Shown: positions 1-8,111, counted from the first letter of the stretch. The stretch is 20,055 bases of DNA from an uncultured Collinsella sp. (GCA_900545075.1 UQXT01000033.1:1-20055), one strand, 5' to 3'. A program made the numbers and translations. Notes: generated by a model from the sequence alone, not told the origin.

Positions 1-8
1 TTGAAGAA

Positions 9-38
9 GGGGGAGGCCTCGCGGCCTCCCCCTTTTTT
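9..38 (+). terminator. Rho-independent terminator of a gene left of the window
   Basis: A perfect 10-bp GC stem (9-18 with 23-32, loop TCGC) is followed directly by six T. It would end a rightward gene outside the window. It lies 48 bp beyond the stop of the leftward gene at 87-557 and could also stop that transcript, although the T-run on that strand is weaker. Confidence 0.85.
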
Positions 39-86
39 GCGTTTAGTCGATATGGGCTAAACGCCTCTATGGTTTAATAGCCTTCT

Positions 87-557
87 CTATTTGAAGAAAA
101 CAAAATGAATGGCCATCGCTATTGCCACGATGGCAATGATCAAGAGCGCGATTTGGAGACGGTGCTGTTTGCGTCGTCTGCTTGACGATATAAATATCGA
201 TTTCCCCTGCTTTGGCGTCTCAAGATAACGGGCGGAATGCGTTAGAGTTTGCTTGGGGCGAGGTCCTCTTTGTTGTTGCTTAACGGGTGTCTGTGTTTGC
301 TCCTGGCTGCATGCGCTGTTTTTGGATAAGGGGGCATCCTTTAGATACACCGGATCGCTCGAGGCGACACCCATGTGTCTGCGACCTGATTGAGATTCTT
401 CAAGGGTTTGATAACGATTGCGAGTTATATATTCAGGTTCCGCATCGTCAATAGGATCTTGGGAAATATGGGGACGATGGTAGCGTCTGGGCTGTGAATA
501 AGCAGAACTATCGTTCTGCAGCGGCTCATACGAATTATCGGTGGTCTGATCGTCCAT
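87..557 (-). CDS. Hypothetical single-pass, C-terminally anchored membrane protein
   Basis: This 156-residue protein is not recognised. Residues 1-130 are polar and low in complexity, rich in Gln, Ser, Arg and Pro, and look disordered. A basic cluster (SSRRRK, 125-130) is followed by one hydrophobic helix (about 134-154) that ends two residues before the C-terminus. By the positive-inside rule the long N-terminal part should be cytoplasmic, which is a tail-anchored arrangement. There is no signal peptide and no catalytic motif. The ATG at 557 has only a weak AAGGG ribosome site. A TACAAT -10 on the minus strand (596-601) with CTGTCA 16 bp upstream gives a plausible promoter and a leader of about 30 nt. 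The gene is divergent from the heat-shock gene and has no operon partner in view. That it is a real gene is fairly likely; its function is unknown. Confidence 0.7.
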   Translation of the reverse strand: MDDQTTDNSYEPLQNDSSAYSQPRRYHRPHISQDPIDDAEPEYITRNRYQTLEESQSGRRHMGVASSDPVYLKDAPLSKNSACSQEQTQTPVKQQQRGPRPKQTLTHSARYLETPKQGKSIFISSSRRRKQHRLQIALLIIAIVAIAMAIHFVFFK

Positions 558-595
558 GATGCCCTTAGGTTGCCATTAACATCGTGTATGCGCCT

Positions 596-623
596 ATTGT
601 AAGCCCTTGCCTCGTTTTGACAG
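596..623 (-). promoter_or_regulatory. Putative promoter of the hypothetical membrane protein gene
   Basis: On the minus strand, -35 CTGTCA (618-623) and -10 TACAAT (596-601) are separated by 16 bp. The -10 lies 38 bp upstream of the ATG. The same TACAAT hexamer precedes several other genes in this window. Confidence 0.4.
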
Positions 624-647
624 GCGCGTATACGGTATTTAAGGCAC

Positions 648-767
648 GGTTCAAAGAACCTTAATCTCGTTAAAACCTTAGTCGCCCAGACTTAGATATG
701 CTTATAGATAGAGACTTAAAAAACTTTATAGCAAAATGTATATATACATAATCGTTGGGCATATATT
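648..767 (+). promoter_or_regulatory. AT-rich upstream region of the small heat-shock gene
   Basis: The stretch is markedly AT-rich against its surroundings. It holds a 5-3-5 inverted repeat GGTTC-AAA-GAACC (648-660) and a perfect 14-bp palindrome ATGTATATATACAT (736-749). A TATATT at 762-767 could be a -10 element, but no good -35 sits at the right distance. Neither a CIRCE element (TTAGCACTC-N9-GAGTGCTAA) nor an HspR HAIR box is present, so the usual heat-shock operators are not evident. Treat this as a candidate regulatory region only. Confidence 0.35.
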
Positions 768-833
768 AGAGCGTCAAACGAAGTCCCTGCCACCTGGAAG
801 ATGGCTCGGCAGTCCCTAAAAGGAGTGGTAGTC

Positions 834-1265
834 ATGGCAAGCATGGTTCCTTATCGTTCGGTCTTTGGTGTTCGTCCCTCTGCTAGCTCATTGTTTGATC
901 TCTTCGATGATATGACCGATTTGGCAAATAATTCGATTGCCTCTAAGGCTTTTCCTGTCGATGTTGAGGACAAGGGCGACGGGTACGAGGTCAAGGCCTA
1001 TTTAACCGGCGTTGCCAAGGATGACATCGATGTTGAGCTCAATGAGGGTCGTCTTTCCATTAGCGTGAATGTCGAGGAGAGCGAAGAGAACGAGGGCAAG
1101 AACTTCCTGCAGAAGGAGTTTAGCTCGTACAGCGCGACGCGCGGTGTGTACCTGAAGGATGCTTCGAGCGAGGGTCTTTCTGCAAAGTACGCTGACGGCA
1201 TCCTTACTGTTACGGTTCCTAAGATTGTCGAGAAGAAGAACGTTACGAAGATTTCCATCGACTAG
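834..1265 (+). CDS. Small heat-shock protein (Hsp20/alpha-crystallin family)
   Basis: This is an ATP-independent holdase chaperone of the cytoplasm that binds unfolding proteins. The 143-residue protein has a short N-terminal arm (with SLFDLFDDM) and an alpha-crystallin domain from about residue 40 to the end. The domain includes the family hallmarks FPVDVEDKGDGYEVKAYLTG near its start and AKYADGILTVTVPK near its end. The C-terminal tail is short. The ATG at 834 was chosen because AGGAG (821-825) lies 8 nt upstream. The in-frame ATG at 801 would add 11 residues, but GGAAG abuts it with no spacing. The gene stands alone and ends in a strong terminator at 1298-1330. It could be heat- or stress-inducible from the AT-rich upstream region, but no known heat-shock operator is visible. 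The family assignment is secure. Confidence 0.93.
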   Translation: MASMVPYRSVFGVRPSASSLFDLFDDMTDLANNSIASKAFPVDVEDKGDGYEVKAYLTGVAKDDIDVELNEGRLSISVNVEESEENEGKNFLQKEFSSYSATRGVYLKDASSEGLSAKYADGILTVTVPKIVEKKNVTKISID

Positions 1266-1297
1266 CGCTATCGGCTATTAACATCGGTGCCAACGCT

Positions 1298-1330
1298 AAG
1301 GGGGCCGGGAAGTGATTCCCGGCCCCCTTT
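1298..1330 (+). terminator. Bidirectional terminator between the Hsp20 gene and the metallo-hydrolase gene
   Basis: A perfect 14-bp stem, AAGGGGGCCGGGAA (1298-1311) with its complement (1316-1329), has a GTGA loop and is followed by TTTCTATTT on the plus strand. The two flanking genes converge on it: the heat-shock gene ends at 1265 and the leftward gene at 1345. Confidence 0.9.
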
Positions 1331-1344
1331 CTATTTGAGACGGC

Positions 1345-2154
1345 CTACTGTATGGTCAGAGGCCGATATTGCCCGGCGGGACATATCGTGAGTTTATGCA
1401 GCCCCTCAACGCGGGTGGCGGTGCTGCCAAGCTCGTTGTCGAGTGCTGCCCCAAGTGAGTTTGCGTAGCTTTTGACGGTAAGGCTTGGGCGATTGTTGTC
1501 TTGGCTAATGTGCATCGCGATAAGCTGCTCGGTGCGATCGGTTACCAGCACGCGTGCGGCATCGGCGGCCTGATCGTTGGAGAGATGTCCTTTTGCAGAC
1601 AGGATGCGTTCCTGAAGAAAGCGAGGATAGTCCCCTTGACGCAGCATGGCTACATCGTGGTTGCTTTCGAGTGCGAGAATTCGACAATCCTTGAGCGTAT
1701 CGATGGCAGGTTTCGATAACTCGCCGGTGTCGGTGGCAAAGCCAACCGAATCGCCCTGAGCGTCAAAACGGTAGCCGACGGGATTGACGACGTCGTGGGA
1801 TGTCGAATACGTTTGAATGCGGACTCCGACAATAGAGAGGGTGTCACCTGGGTCGAATTCTTCAACAGGCAGATGTGCGAGGCTTTCTTTTGATGTGAGC
1901 GTGCCTCTACTGGAAAAGATCGGGCCATTCCAATGCTTACACCATACCTCAAGCCCCTTGATGTGGTCGCTGTGCTCATGGGTGACAACAAGGGCGGACA
2001 CGTCGTCTGCCGTAAGGCCGAGCTCCGCCATGCGTTTGAGCGTTTCGCGACGAGACAGTCCGTCATCGATCATAATGAGCCCCTGCGGGCCCTCGATGAG
2101 TGCGCAGTTGCCTTTAGAGCCACTGCCGAGGATATGAAGGCGTAGACGAGACAT
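1345..2154 (-). CDS. MBL-fold metallo-hydrolase, YycJ/WalJ type
   Basis: This 269-residue protein is a cytoplasmic metallo-beta-lactamase-fold hydrolase, probably a dinuclear-metal nuclease or phosphoesterase. The metal site is visible: H59-x-H61-x-D63-H64 (THEHSDH), D142 in ATDTG, and H215 in HISQDNN. The N-terminal GSGSKGNCALIE, the segments SHDVVNPVGYR (119-129) and LESNHDVAML (162-171), and GHLSN (189-193) are typical of the YycJ/WalJ group. In Bacillus and relatives yycJ accompanies the walKR (yycFG) genes, but no two-component genes are near here. The start at 2154 fits the family N-terminus, although no good Shine-Dalgarno precedes it. It is divergent from tilS with only 48 bp between the start codons, so its promoter must overlap the 5' end of tilS. 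The exact substrate is unknown. Confidence 0.9.
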   Translation of the reverse strand: MSRLRLHILGSGSKGNCALIEGPQGLIMIDDGLSRRETLKRMAELGLTADDVSALVVTHEHSDHIKGLEVWCKHWNGPIFSSRGTLTSKESLAHLPVEEFDPGDTLSIVGVRIQTYSTSHDVVNPVGYRFDAQGDSVGFATDTGELSKPAIDTLKDCRILALESNHDVAMLRQGDYPRFLQERILSAKGHLSNDQAADAARVLVTDRTEQLIAMHISQDNNRPSLTVKSYANSLGAALDNELGSTATRVEGLHKLTICPAGQYRPLTIQ

Positions 2155-2168
2155 AAGATTCCAAAGGA

Positions 2169-2174
2169 TACAAT
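2169..2174 (+). promoter_or_regulatory. Putative -10 element of tilS
   Basis: TACAAT lies 28 bp upstream of the tilS ATG. No convincing -35 is present; TAGACG at 2143-2148 is 20 bp away. The call rests on the recurrence of TACAAT in front of other genes in the window. Confidence 0.35.
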
Positions 2175-2202
2175 GGGTGCGGACGAATAGAGGAGGAAGC
2201 GG

Positions 2203-3741
2203 ATGCCAACGGTATCACAGCATTACGGACACCATGCCGCGCCTGGGGCAGTCGTTGAGACCCGGACGAGGCAGCAGGCTGCTCCTGTCGTGCTCATGGT
2301 ATCAGGCGGTGCGGACTCGACGGCACTGCTTCTTATGGCGTGCACATCAAAGCTGGATATCCAAGACGGACGCGGTGTTGCCCCCATTGCTCGCGAGCGC
2401 CTGCATGTGCTGCATGTAAACCATCATCTGCGCGGTAAGGCGTCCGACGGCGATGAAGCCTTCGTGCGTGATCTCTGCGCGCAATATGGTTTGCCGCTGT
2501 GCGTGGAGCACGCTTATTTTGATGAGGAGTCGGGCAATATCGAGGCGGCTGCGCGCGAGGTGCGTTATGCCGCGGCGCGAAGGTATGTTCGCGCGCTTTG
2601 TGCCAAGACGGGGGCGCCGAGAACGGCGGCGCGCATCTGTACTGCCCATACCTCTTCGGACCGTGCGGAAACATTTTTGATGAACGCCATTAAGGGGTCG
2701 GGCCCGGCTGGGCTTTCGAGCATTCCCCGTCGAAGGAATATCGTGGTGCGTCCCTTGCTCGACCTAACTCATGGCGAGCTCGTGGGCTATCTACAGGTAC
2801 ATGGTCAGCCGTGGCGTGAAGACGAGAGCAATGAGGATATCTCGTATCTGCGAAACTACGTGCGCCATCGGGTAATGCCAGTGGTGGCACAGCGTAATGC
2901 GAGCGTGTGCAAGACGATTGGCGCCGCCTGTGAGATCTTGGGTGACGAAGACGCGTTTCTATCCCAGCTGTCGGCGCAGGCGTTTCGAAGCTGTTTGCGC
3001 AAGGAGGCGGCGGGCGCGCTGGTGCTCGATGCCAGACGCCTTGCTGCGGCCGAGGTGGTAATCGCGCGGCGCATCGTGCGACTGGCGATTAAACGCATCG
3101 ATCCGGACGCTCGTCCAGAGATGCGACATGTGGAGCGAGTCCTTTCCTGCGTTGCCGAGGGCGCAGGCTCGGTCACGCTTCCGGCGGGAATTGACGCGCG
3201 CGTCGAGTTTGGCATGCTGGCGTTTAAGGCGCCGGTGGCTCGTGAGGGCCTGGTTGCGGACTGGGTTACCGTACCCGGTCGTTTGCCGTTGGGCGGGGGA
3301 CGCATGCTGGTCGCAGAGCCGATGGCCGTTGAGCCGGGATGCGATATCGTGCGCCGCGCTCGTGAGCTTGCGGCTGCCGGGGAAGTGACAGCTTTAGTAG
3401 ACGCGGCTGCCCTGGGTTTTGCCGACAGCGATAGTGAGCGGATCCTGGCGGGCTCGCGTGGCGAGATCCCTGCCGAGGCGCGATTGGCGCGCCTGTGGGT
3501 GGACGGTCCCGCACCGGGAGACGTGATGTGTCCGTTAGGGATGAGTGGCCGAAGCAAGAAGGTATCCGACTTGCTAGGCGAGGCCCGCATTCCCGTTTCC
3601 GAGCGCGCCGGCGTGCCCATGGTGAGGACGGCGCCGGGAGGTGCCGTGGTGTGGGTCGTCGGAGTTCGCGCGGACGAACGCTTTAAGTGCACGGCGGCGA
3701 CGCGTGTGGCCTATCTGCTTCGCGTGGTTGATGCGGATTAG
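2203..3741 (+). CDS. tilS: tRNA(Ile)-lysidine synthetase TilS
   Basis: TilS attaches lysine to C34 of the CAU-anticodon tRNA-Ile, using ATP, so that it reads AUA as isoleucine. The N-type PP-loop ATP motif SGGADST is at 34-40. HVNHHLRG (71-78), AHTSSDRAETFLMNAIKGSGPAGLS (148-172), RPLLDL (183-188) and the DESN...RNYVRHRVMP region (207-226) follow the TilS pattern. The C-terminal domain (about 420-512) has the tRNA-recognition segment with DVMCPLGMSGRSKKVSDLL and ends WVVGVRADERFKCT, as in the family. At 512 residues it is longer than E. coli TilS (about 430), through a longer N-terminus and linkers. The usual HxxDD reads H149-T-S-S-D153, so the first Asp is Ser. The ATG at 2203 has AGGAGG (2191-2196) 6 nt upstream. 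It is first in a tilS-hpt-ftsH cluster, an order common in Gram-positive bacteria. Confidence 0.95.
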   Translation: MPTVSQHYGHHAAPGAVVETRTRQQAAPVVLMVSGGADSTALLLMACTSKLDIQDGRGVAPIARERLHVLHVNHHLRGKASDGDEAFVRDLCAQYGLPLCVEHAYFDEESGNIEAAAREVRYAAARRYVRALCAKTGAPRTAARICTAHTSSDRAETFLMNAIKGSGPAGLSSIPRRRNIVVRPLLDLTHGELVGYLQVHGQPWREDESNEDISYLRNYVRHRVMPVVAQRNASVCKTIGAACEILGDEDAFLSQLSAQAFRSCLRKEAAGALVLDARRLAAAEVVIARRIVRLAIKRIDPDARPEMRHVERVLSCVAEGAGSVTLPAGIDARVEFGMLAFKAPVAREGLVADWVTVPGRLPLGGGRMLVAEPMAVEPGCDIVRRARELAAAGEVTALVDAAALGFADSDSERILAGSRGEIPAEARLARLWVDGPAPGDVMCPLGMSGRSKKVSDLLGEARIPVSERAGVPMVRTAPGGAVVWVVGVRADERFKCTAATRVAYLLRVVDAD

Positions 3742-3802
3742 CCCCTCGCACCAGCTGTTCTGTGCGGCGTTGACGGTATTCCCGCGCTGATAGTGCGCGG
3801 GC

Positions 3803-3832
3803 TGGAAAATATACCCCGTGCGCTGCTAGAAT
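3803..3832 (+). promoter_or_regulatory. Putative promoter of hpt-ftsH
   Basis: TGGAAA (3803-3808) as -35, an 18-bp spacer and an extended -10 TGC-TAGAAT (3824-3832) lie in the 148-bp gap between tilS and hpt. They would start transcription about 50 nt before the hpt ATG, so hpt and ftsH may be expressed independently of tilS. Confidence 0.5.
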
Positions 3833-3889
3833 GTGTAGTTCGCGTCCATACGGCGGTGTGTGGGCGATTAAGCACAAGAAAGGGTTGTC

Positions 3890-4438
3890 ATGGCTTCTCA
3901 ACATCCGGATATCGAGAAGGTTCTGTTTACGCAGGAGGATATCGACGGTATCGTTTCTCGCCTGGGCGAGGAGATTACGCGCGACTACGCGGGTAAGGAT
4001 CTGGTGCTGATTGCGGTTCTGCGCGGCGCCGTTGTCTTTATGGGCGATCTGATGCGCAAGATCGAACTGCCGACCAACATCGATTTCATGGCTGTTTCGA
4101 GCTATGGCGACGGTGTGAAGTCTTCGGGCATCGTGCGTATCATTAAGGATCTGGATATCGACATCCGTGGTCGCGACGTGCTGATCGTCGAGGACATTTT
4201 GGACTCGGGCCTGACCCTCAAGTACCTGATGAAGAACCTCGAGAGCCGCAAGCCCGCTTCGCTGGAGGTCGCTGCCTTCCTGTGGAAGGACGTTGAGGAC
4301 CGTACCTCGGCCATCACGCCCAAGTATGTTGGAACCCATTGCCCCGATGCCTTTGTGGTGGGCTACGGCCTCGATTATGCCGAGCGCTATCGCAACCTTC
4401 CGTATCTGGGCATTTTGAAACCGGAGGTTTATTCGTAA
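3890..4438 (+). CDS. hpt: Hypoxanthine phosphoribosyltransferase
   Basis: This purine-salvage enzyme transfers ribose-5-phosphate from PRPP to hypoxanthine (and guanine) to make IMP (or GMP) in the cytoplasm. The 182-residue length is standard. The PRPP-binding motif VLIVEDILDSGLTL is at 97-110, with the acidic pair E101-D102 and D105. The LRGAVVF loop (44-50) and the flexible active-site loop SSYGDGVKSSG (70-80) are present, as is the C-terminal FVVGYGLDYAERYRNLPYLG that closes over the base. The ATG at 3890 is preceded by AAGAAAGGG (3876-3884). The stop is separated from the ftsH ATG by one base, so the two genes are probably translationally coupled. The assignment is secure; the relative preference for hypoxanthine or guanine cannot be read from sequence. 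Confidence 0.96.
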   Translation: MASQHPDIEKVLFTQEDIDGIVSRLGEEITRDYAGKDLVLIAVLRGAVVFMGDLMRKIELPTNIDFMAVSSYGDGVKSSGIVRIIKDLDIDIRGRDVLIVEDILDSGLTLKYLMKNLESRKPASLEVAAFLWKDVEDRTSAITPKYVGTHCPDAFVVGYGLDYAERYRNLPYLGILKPEVYS

Positions 4439-4439
4439 G

Positions 4440-6572
4440 ATGCCCGACGACCGTAACGACAACAATTCCCAGACTCCCCGGGACCCAAAGATTCCCGGGA
4501 TGCCCGGAGGCAAGAAGCCCACGCGTACGGGCTGGCTGTATTTTCTTTTGGCTTGCGCGCTTCTGGGTTATGCCTTCTTTAATATGGGTTCCGGCTTTGC
4601 CAACTCCAGCAATACCGTTAAGCTCGCGACGAGCGAGATGGTCAGCGCCATTAAGCAGGATCGCGTCGAAGATTTGACCTATACGGTTCAAGACGGAAGC
4701 GTGACGGGTCATTACTGGAAGACGAAGAAGGACAAGGGCGATACGAGCGAGCTCAAGAGCTTCTCCTCGACCTATGTCGGCTCCGATTCGCTTGCCGAGC
4801 TCATGGCGGAGCACCCCGATACCAAGTACATCGTCAACACCAATGACCCCGATTTTTGGGGCGACTTGGCGATGAGCGTGCTTCCGACGATTGCCCTGAT
4901 CGCCATCATGTTCTACTTTATGCGCCAGATGATGGGCGCCAACAACAGGAACATGCAGTTTGGCAAGACCAACGCCAAGACCAACGAGGCCACGCGCCCC
5001 AAGGTCAAGTTTGAAGACGTTGCCGGCGTGGACGAGGCAGTCGAGGAGCTCGAGGGCATTCGTGACTTTTTGAGCGATCCGGATCGCTATCGCAAGCTGG
5101 GCGCCAAGATCCCGCGTGGCGTGTTGCTGGTGGGTCCTCCGGGCACCGGTAAAACGCTGCTGGCCAAGGCCGTTGCCGGCGAGGCGGGCGTGCCGTTCTT
5201 TAGCATCTCGGGTTCCGACTTTGTCGAGATGTTCGTGGGTGTCGGCGCCAGCCGTGTGCGTGACCTCTTTAAGGAGGCCAAGTCCCAGGCCCCGTCGATT
5301 ATCTTCATCGATGAGATCGATGCCGTGGGACGTCAGCGCGGAGCTGGCTTGGGCGGCGGTCACGACGAGCGCGAGCAGACACTCAACCAGCTGCTGGTCG
5401 AGATGGACGGTTTTGAGGAGAGCGAGTCGGTCATCCTGATCGCTGCGACCAACCGTCCTGACATCCTGGATCCGGCATTGCTGCGTCCCGGTCGTTTTGA
5501 CCGTCAGGTCACGGTCGACCGTCCGGATGTGAAGGGCCGCGAGCAGATCTTGCGCGTGCATGCCGAGAACAAGCCGATGGACGAGGACGTGAAGTTTGAG
5601 AAGCTCGCCCAGATGACCGTTGGCTTCACCGGCGCCGATCTGGCAAATCTGCTCAACGAGTCTGCGCTGCTGGCCGCTCGCCGTAATCGTTCCGTGATCT
5701 CGATGGACGAGGTCGAGGAGTCGATGGAGCGCGTGATTGCCGGACCGCAACGCAAAGGTCGTGTGATGACCGAAGCCGAGCGCACCACGATTGCCTACCA
5801 TGAGAGCGGCCATGCCCTGGTGGGTCACATCCTGGAGCACTCCGATCCGGTTCATAAGATTTCGATTGTCAGCCGCGGCCAGGCTCTGGGCTACACGTTG
5901 CAGCTTCCGCAGGAGGACCACTTCCTCAAGACCAAGAACGAGATGCTCGATGAGCTTGCCGTGTTCTTGGGCGGCCGCGTCGCCGAGGAGCTCATGTGCG
6001 ATGACATCACGTCGGGCGCGAGCAACGACCTGGAGCGCGCGACCAAGATGGCGCGCGAGATGGTCACGCGCCTGGGCATGAGCGAGGAGCTTGGAACGCA
6101 GGTGTTTGGTGAGGCGCAGCATCAGGTATTCCTGGGCCGCGATTACGCCGATCACCAGGATTACTCCGAGGAGACGGCGCGCCGCATCGATATCGAGGTT
6201 CAGCGCATCATGCGCGAGGCCCATCGCCGTGCGGTCGAGATTTTGGATGCCCGTCGCGATCAACTCGATCTGATGGCGAAGGTGCTGCTCGAGCGCGAGA
6301 CTGTCGAGGGCGATGCCGTGAATGCTCTGCTCGATAACGAGTGGGACGCCTACCTTGAGCGCGAGGGCGATATCCTGGCGGCCAAGGAGGAGCGCAATGC
6401 CAAGGCGGCCGGCATGCCGACCAAGAAGCGCACGCCTCGTATGAGCGAGGAGGAGCTGGCGGCTGATGCCGCGGCCTTTGCGCAGGCGGCCATGAGGGAG
6501 GATGCCGAAACCGCATCCGATGTTGATGGCGATGGCCATGCCGTCAACGCCGATGCCGACACCGACAAATAG
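4440..6572 (+). CDS. ftsH: ATP-dependent zinc metalloprotease FtsH
   Basis: FtsH is a hexameric, membrane-anchored AAA+ protease that degrades misassembled membrane proteins and short-lived regulators. The order seen is: a charged N-terminus (1-30), TM1 (about 31-48), an extracytoplasmic domain (about 50-140), TM2 (about 143-162), then the AAA module. The module has Walker A GPPGTGKT (232-239), Walker B FIDEID (289-294) and second region of homology [19 protein letters not shown]. The protease domain has the zinc motif H454-E-S-G-H458 and the third-ligand region [10 protein letters not shown] with D530. All catalytic residues are intact. The 710-residue length includes an acidic C-terminal tail (about 660-710) rich in Asp, Glu and Ala, likely disordered. 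The ribosome site GGAGG (4423-4427) lies inside the end of hpt, 12 nt from the ATG. A terminator follows at 6583-6616. Confidence 0.97.
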   Translation: MPDDRNDNNSQTPRDPKIPGMPGGKKPTRTGWLYFLLACALLGYAFFNMGSGFANSSNTVKLATSEMVSAIKQDRVEDLTYTVQDGSVTGHYWKTKKDKGDTSELKSFSSTYVGSDSLAELMAEHPDTKYIVNTNDPDFWGDLAMSVLPTIALIAIMFYFMRQMMGANNRNMQFGKTNAKTNEATRPKVKFEDVAGVDEAVEELEGIRDFLSDPDRYRKLGAKIPRGVLLVGPPGTGKTLLAKAVAGEAGVPFFSISGSDFVEMFVGVGASRVRDLFKEAKSQAPSIIFIDEIDAVGRQRGAGLGGGHDEREQTLNQLLVEMDGFEESESVILIAATNRPDILDPALLRPGRFDRQVTVDRPDVKGREQILRVHAENKPMDEDVKFEKLAQMTVGFTGADLANLLNESALLAARRNRSVISMDEVEESMERVIAGPQRKGRVMTEAERTTIAYHESGHALVGHILEHSDPVHKISIVSRGQALGYTLQLPQEDHFLKTKNEMLDELAVFLGGRVAEELMCDDITSGASNDLERATKMAREMVTRLGMSEELGTQVFGEAQHQVFLGRDYADHQDYSEETARRIDIEVQRIMREAHRRAVEILDARRDQLDLMAKVLLERETVEGDAVNALLDNEWDAYLEREGDILAAKEERNAKAAGMPTKKRTPRMSEEELAADAAAFAQAAMREDAETASDVDGDGHAVNADADTDK

Positions 6573-6582
6573 CCCTTGTAAC

Positions 6583-6616
6583 AAAAGCCTCCGCGGGGAA
6601 ACCTGCGGAGGCTTTT
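6583..6616 (+). terminator. Rho-independent terminator after ftsH
   Basis: A 12-bp stem AAAAGCCTCCGC (6583-6594) pairs with GCGGAGGCTTTT (6605-6616), and the T-run continues TCTTTT. It starts 10 bp after the ftsH stop and ends the tilS-hpt-ftsH cluster. Confidence 0.92.
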
Positions 6617-6640
6617 TCTTTTGAGCGATATGGGGCCATC

Positions 6641-6702
6641 TGTTGATTGGGGACAGACTTAAATGAGCGTTTTCACGCATTTAAGTCTGTCCCCAATCAA
6701 CA
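6641..6702. repeat. REP-like perfect inverted repeat, 25-bp arms
   Basis: The left arm (6641-6665) and right arm (6678-6702) are exact reverse complements around a 12-base centre. Each arm contains the core GGGGACAGACTTAAAT and its complement. It sits after the ftsH terminator and upstream of the aminotransferase promoter, and is not needed to explain either. There is no U-run after it, so it is not a normal terminator. It resembles the palindromic repeats mobilised by REP-associated tyrosine transposases; no such gene is in the window. Copy number elsewhere in the genome is unknown. Confidence 0.75.
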
Positions 6703-6731
6703 TTGCTGCGGCACTTTGCTCGGCTAAAGCG

Positions 6732-6737
6732 TACAAT
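6732..6737 (+). promoter_or_regulatory. Putative -10 element of the aminotransferase gene
   Basis: TACAAT lies 24 bp upstream of the chosen ATG (6762). No acceptable -35 is seen at 16-18 bp. Confidence 0.35.
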
Positions 6738-6761
6738 AGCGCCTATGCGAAAGGGGAACAG

Positions 6762-7946
6762 ATGATCAACGAAACTATGTATGCTCGCGGTGCGGAAAGC
6801 TCCATCATCCGTGAGATTTTTAGCTATGGCCTTGTGCGCAAGGCACAGATCGGTGCGGAGAACGTATTCGATTTTTCTCTGGGCAACCCGAGTGTTCCGG
6901 CGCCCGCTGCTGTGGCTGAGTCCATTAAGAAGGCCCTGGAGCTGCCGAGTGACCAGTTGCACGGCTACACTCCCGCGCCGGGCCTGCCGCAATGTCGAGT
7001 AGCCGTCGCCGAATCGCTCAACCGCCGCTTTGGCACGAGCTATGAGGGCAAGGACGTCTTTATGACGGTGGGCGCCGCGGCTTCGCTCGCCTGTACGCTC
7101 AACGCCGTTACGAACCCGGGCGACGAGGTGATTGTTATCGCCCCGTACTTTCCGGAGTATCGCGTGTGGATTGAGAAGGCCGGCTGCACGTGTGTCGAGG
7201 CGCCTGCCGATGAAGACACGTTCCAGCTGAGCGTGGATAACGTGCTCAAGGCGATCAGCGATAAGACGGCGGCCGTCATTATCGACTCACCCAACAATCC
7301 GACCGGTGCCGTGTATACGCGCGACACGCTGACGCGACTGGCCAATGTTTTACGCGAGATCAACGCCAAGCGCGATCCCGAGAATCCGATTGTCCTCATC
7401 TCGGATGAGCCGTATCGCGAGATCGTGTACGGTGCCGAGGTGCCTTGGGTACCCTCGATCTACGAGAACACTGTGGTGTGCTATTCGTATTCTAAGTCGC
7501 TGTCGCTACCTGGCGAGCGCGTGGGCTGGATCTTGGTTCCCAACACCAATCCACAGGCTGCGCGTCTGATGCCGGCTGTTGCCGGTGCCGCCCGTACGCT
7601 GGGCTTCGTGTGCGCGCCGGCGCTCTTCCAGCGCGTGATTATCGATTGCATCGATGAGCCGAGTGATGTCGAGGCCTATGCTCGCAACCGCACGGCGCTC
7701 ACCGAAGCCTTGGAGGACTACGGCTATACCTATGTTGAGCCGGACGGCGCTTTTTACCTATGGGTGAAAGCGCTGGAGCCCGATGCGAACGCCTTCTGCG
7801 AGCGCGCGAAGAAGTACGAACTGCTCGCAGTACCCTCGGACAGCTTTGGCATGCCGGGCTGGTTCCGTCTGGGCTATTGCGTGAGTTACGAGACGATTAT
7901 CAATTCGCTACCCGCTTGGAAACAGTTGGCGGACGAGTATCGTTAA
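6762..7946 (+). CDS. PLP-dependent aminotransferase, class I/II
   Basis: This is a fold-type I, pyridoxal-phosphate enzyme of the cytoplasm that moves an amino group between an amino acid and a 2-oxo acid. The 394-residue protein shows the expected order: substrate-side FSLGNPSVPAP (38-48), the PLP-phosphate region TVGAAASLA (102-110), SPNNPTG (176-182) with N178, SDEPYRE (214-220) with D215, and the Schiff-base lysine K245 in YSYSKSLSLPGERVGW, with R253 in the phosphate site. The ATG at 6762 is chosen because AAAGGGG (6750-6756) is 5 nt upstream. Reading back to 6663 would translate half of the inverted repeat. The specific amino acid (aspartate-, aromatic- or alanine-type) cannot be decided. 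The next gene is 165 bp downstream and seems to have its own promoter, so this gene is probably monocistronic. Confidence 0.92.
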   Translation: MINETMYARGAESSIIREIFSYGLVRKAQIGAENVFDFSLGNPSVPAPAAVAESIKKALELPSDQLHGYTPAPGLPQCRVAVAESLNRRFGTSYEGKDVFMTVGAAASLACTLNAVTNPGDEVIVIAPYFPEYRVWIEKAGCTCVEAPADEDTFQLSVDNVLKAISDKTAAVIIDSPNNPTGAVYTRDTLTRLANVLREINAKRDPENPIVLISDEPYREIVYGAEVPWVPSIYENTVVCYSYSKSLSLPGERVGWILVPNTNPQAARLMPAVAGAARTLGFVCAPALFQRVIIDCIDEPSDVEAYARNRTALTEALEDYGYTYVEPDGAFYLWVKALEPDANAFCERAKKYELLAVPSDSFGMPGWFRLGYCVSYETIINSLPAWKQLADEYR

Positions 7947-8044
7947 AAGTAAAGCGCTCTGCCTACAATGTTTTACGTGAAACGGGATTTGGTGTTAAGC
8001 CAGGCCCCGTTGTCATGGACGTTGTGTCGTTGGGATGGAGTGGT

Positions 8045-8074
8045 TTTACGACTATCGAAGGCTATGCGTACAAT
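8045..8074 (+). promoter_or_regulatory. Putative promoter of the PHP phosphoesterase gene
   Basis: TTTACG (8045-8050), an 18-bp spacer and TACAAT (8069-8074) lie 37 bp upstream of the ATG at 8112. A second TACAAT (7964-7969) lies just after the aminotransferase stop without a good -35. Confidence 0.45.
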
Positions 8075-8111
8075 GAATATAAGCGACGGCCATGCCGGAT
8101 AAGGAGACCCG

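Noticed and set aside
617..645. Plus-strand promoter from TTGACA at 617-622
   Set aside because: The -35 is perfect, but at 16-18 bp only TTAAGG/TAAGGC is found, and it would leave a leader of nearly 190 nt. The same bases fit the opposite-strand promoter better.
600..833. CIRCE or HAIR heat-shock operator before the Hsp20 gene
   Set aside because: I looked for TTAGCACTC/GAGTGCTAA and CTTGAGT/ACTCAAG half-sites and found neither.
4314..6680. A 788-codon open frame on the minus strand opposite ftsH
   Set aside because: It is antisense to a clear ftsH. The translation is a Leu/His/Ala/Arg-rich shadow with no domains, an effect of the GC-rich codon pattern.
7981..8011. AACGGG...CCCGTT as a terminator after the aminotransferase
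   Set aside because: The 6-bp stem has a 19-base interior with only partial pairing, and no T-run follows.
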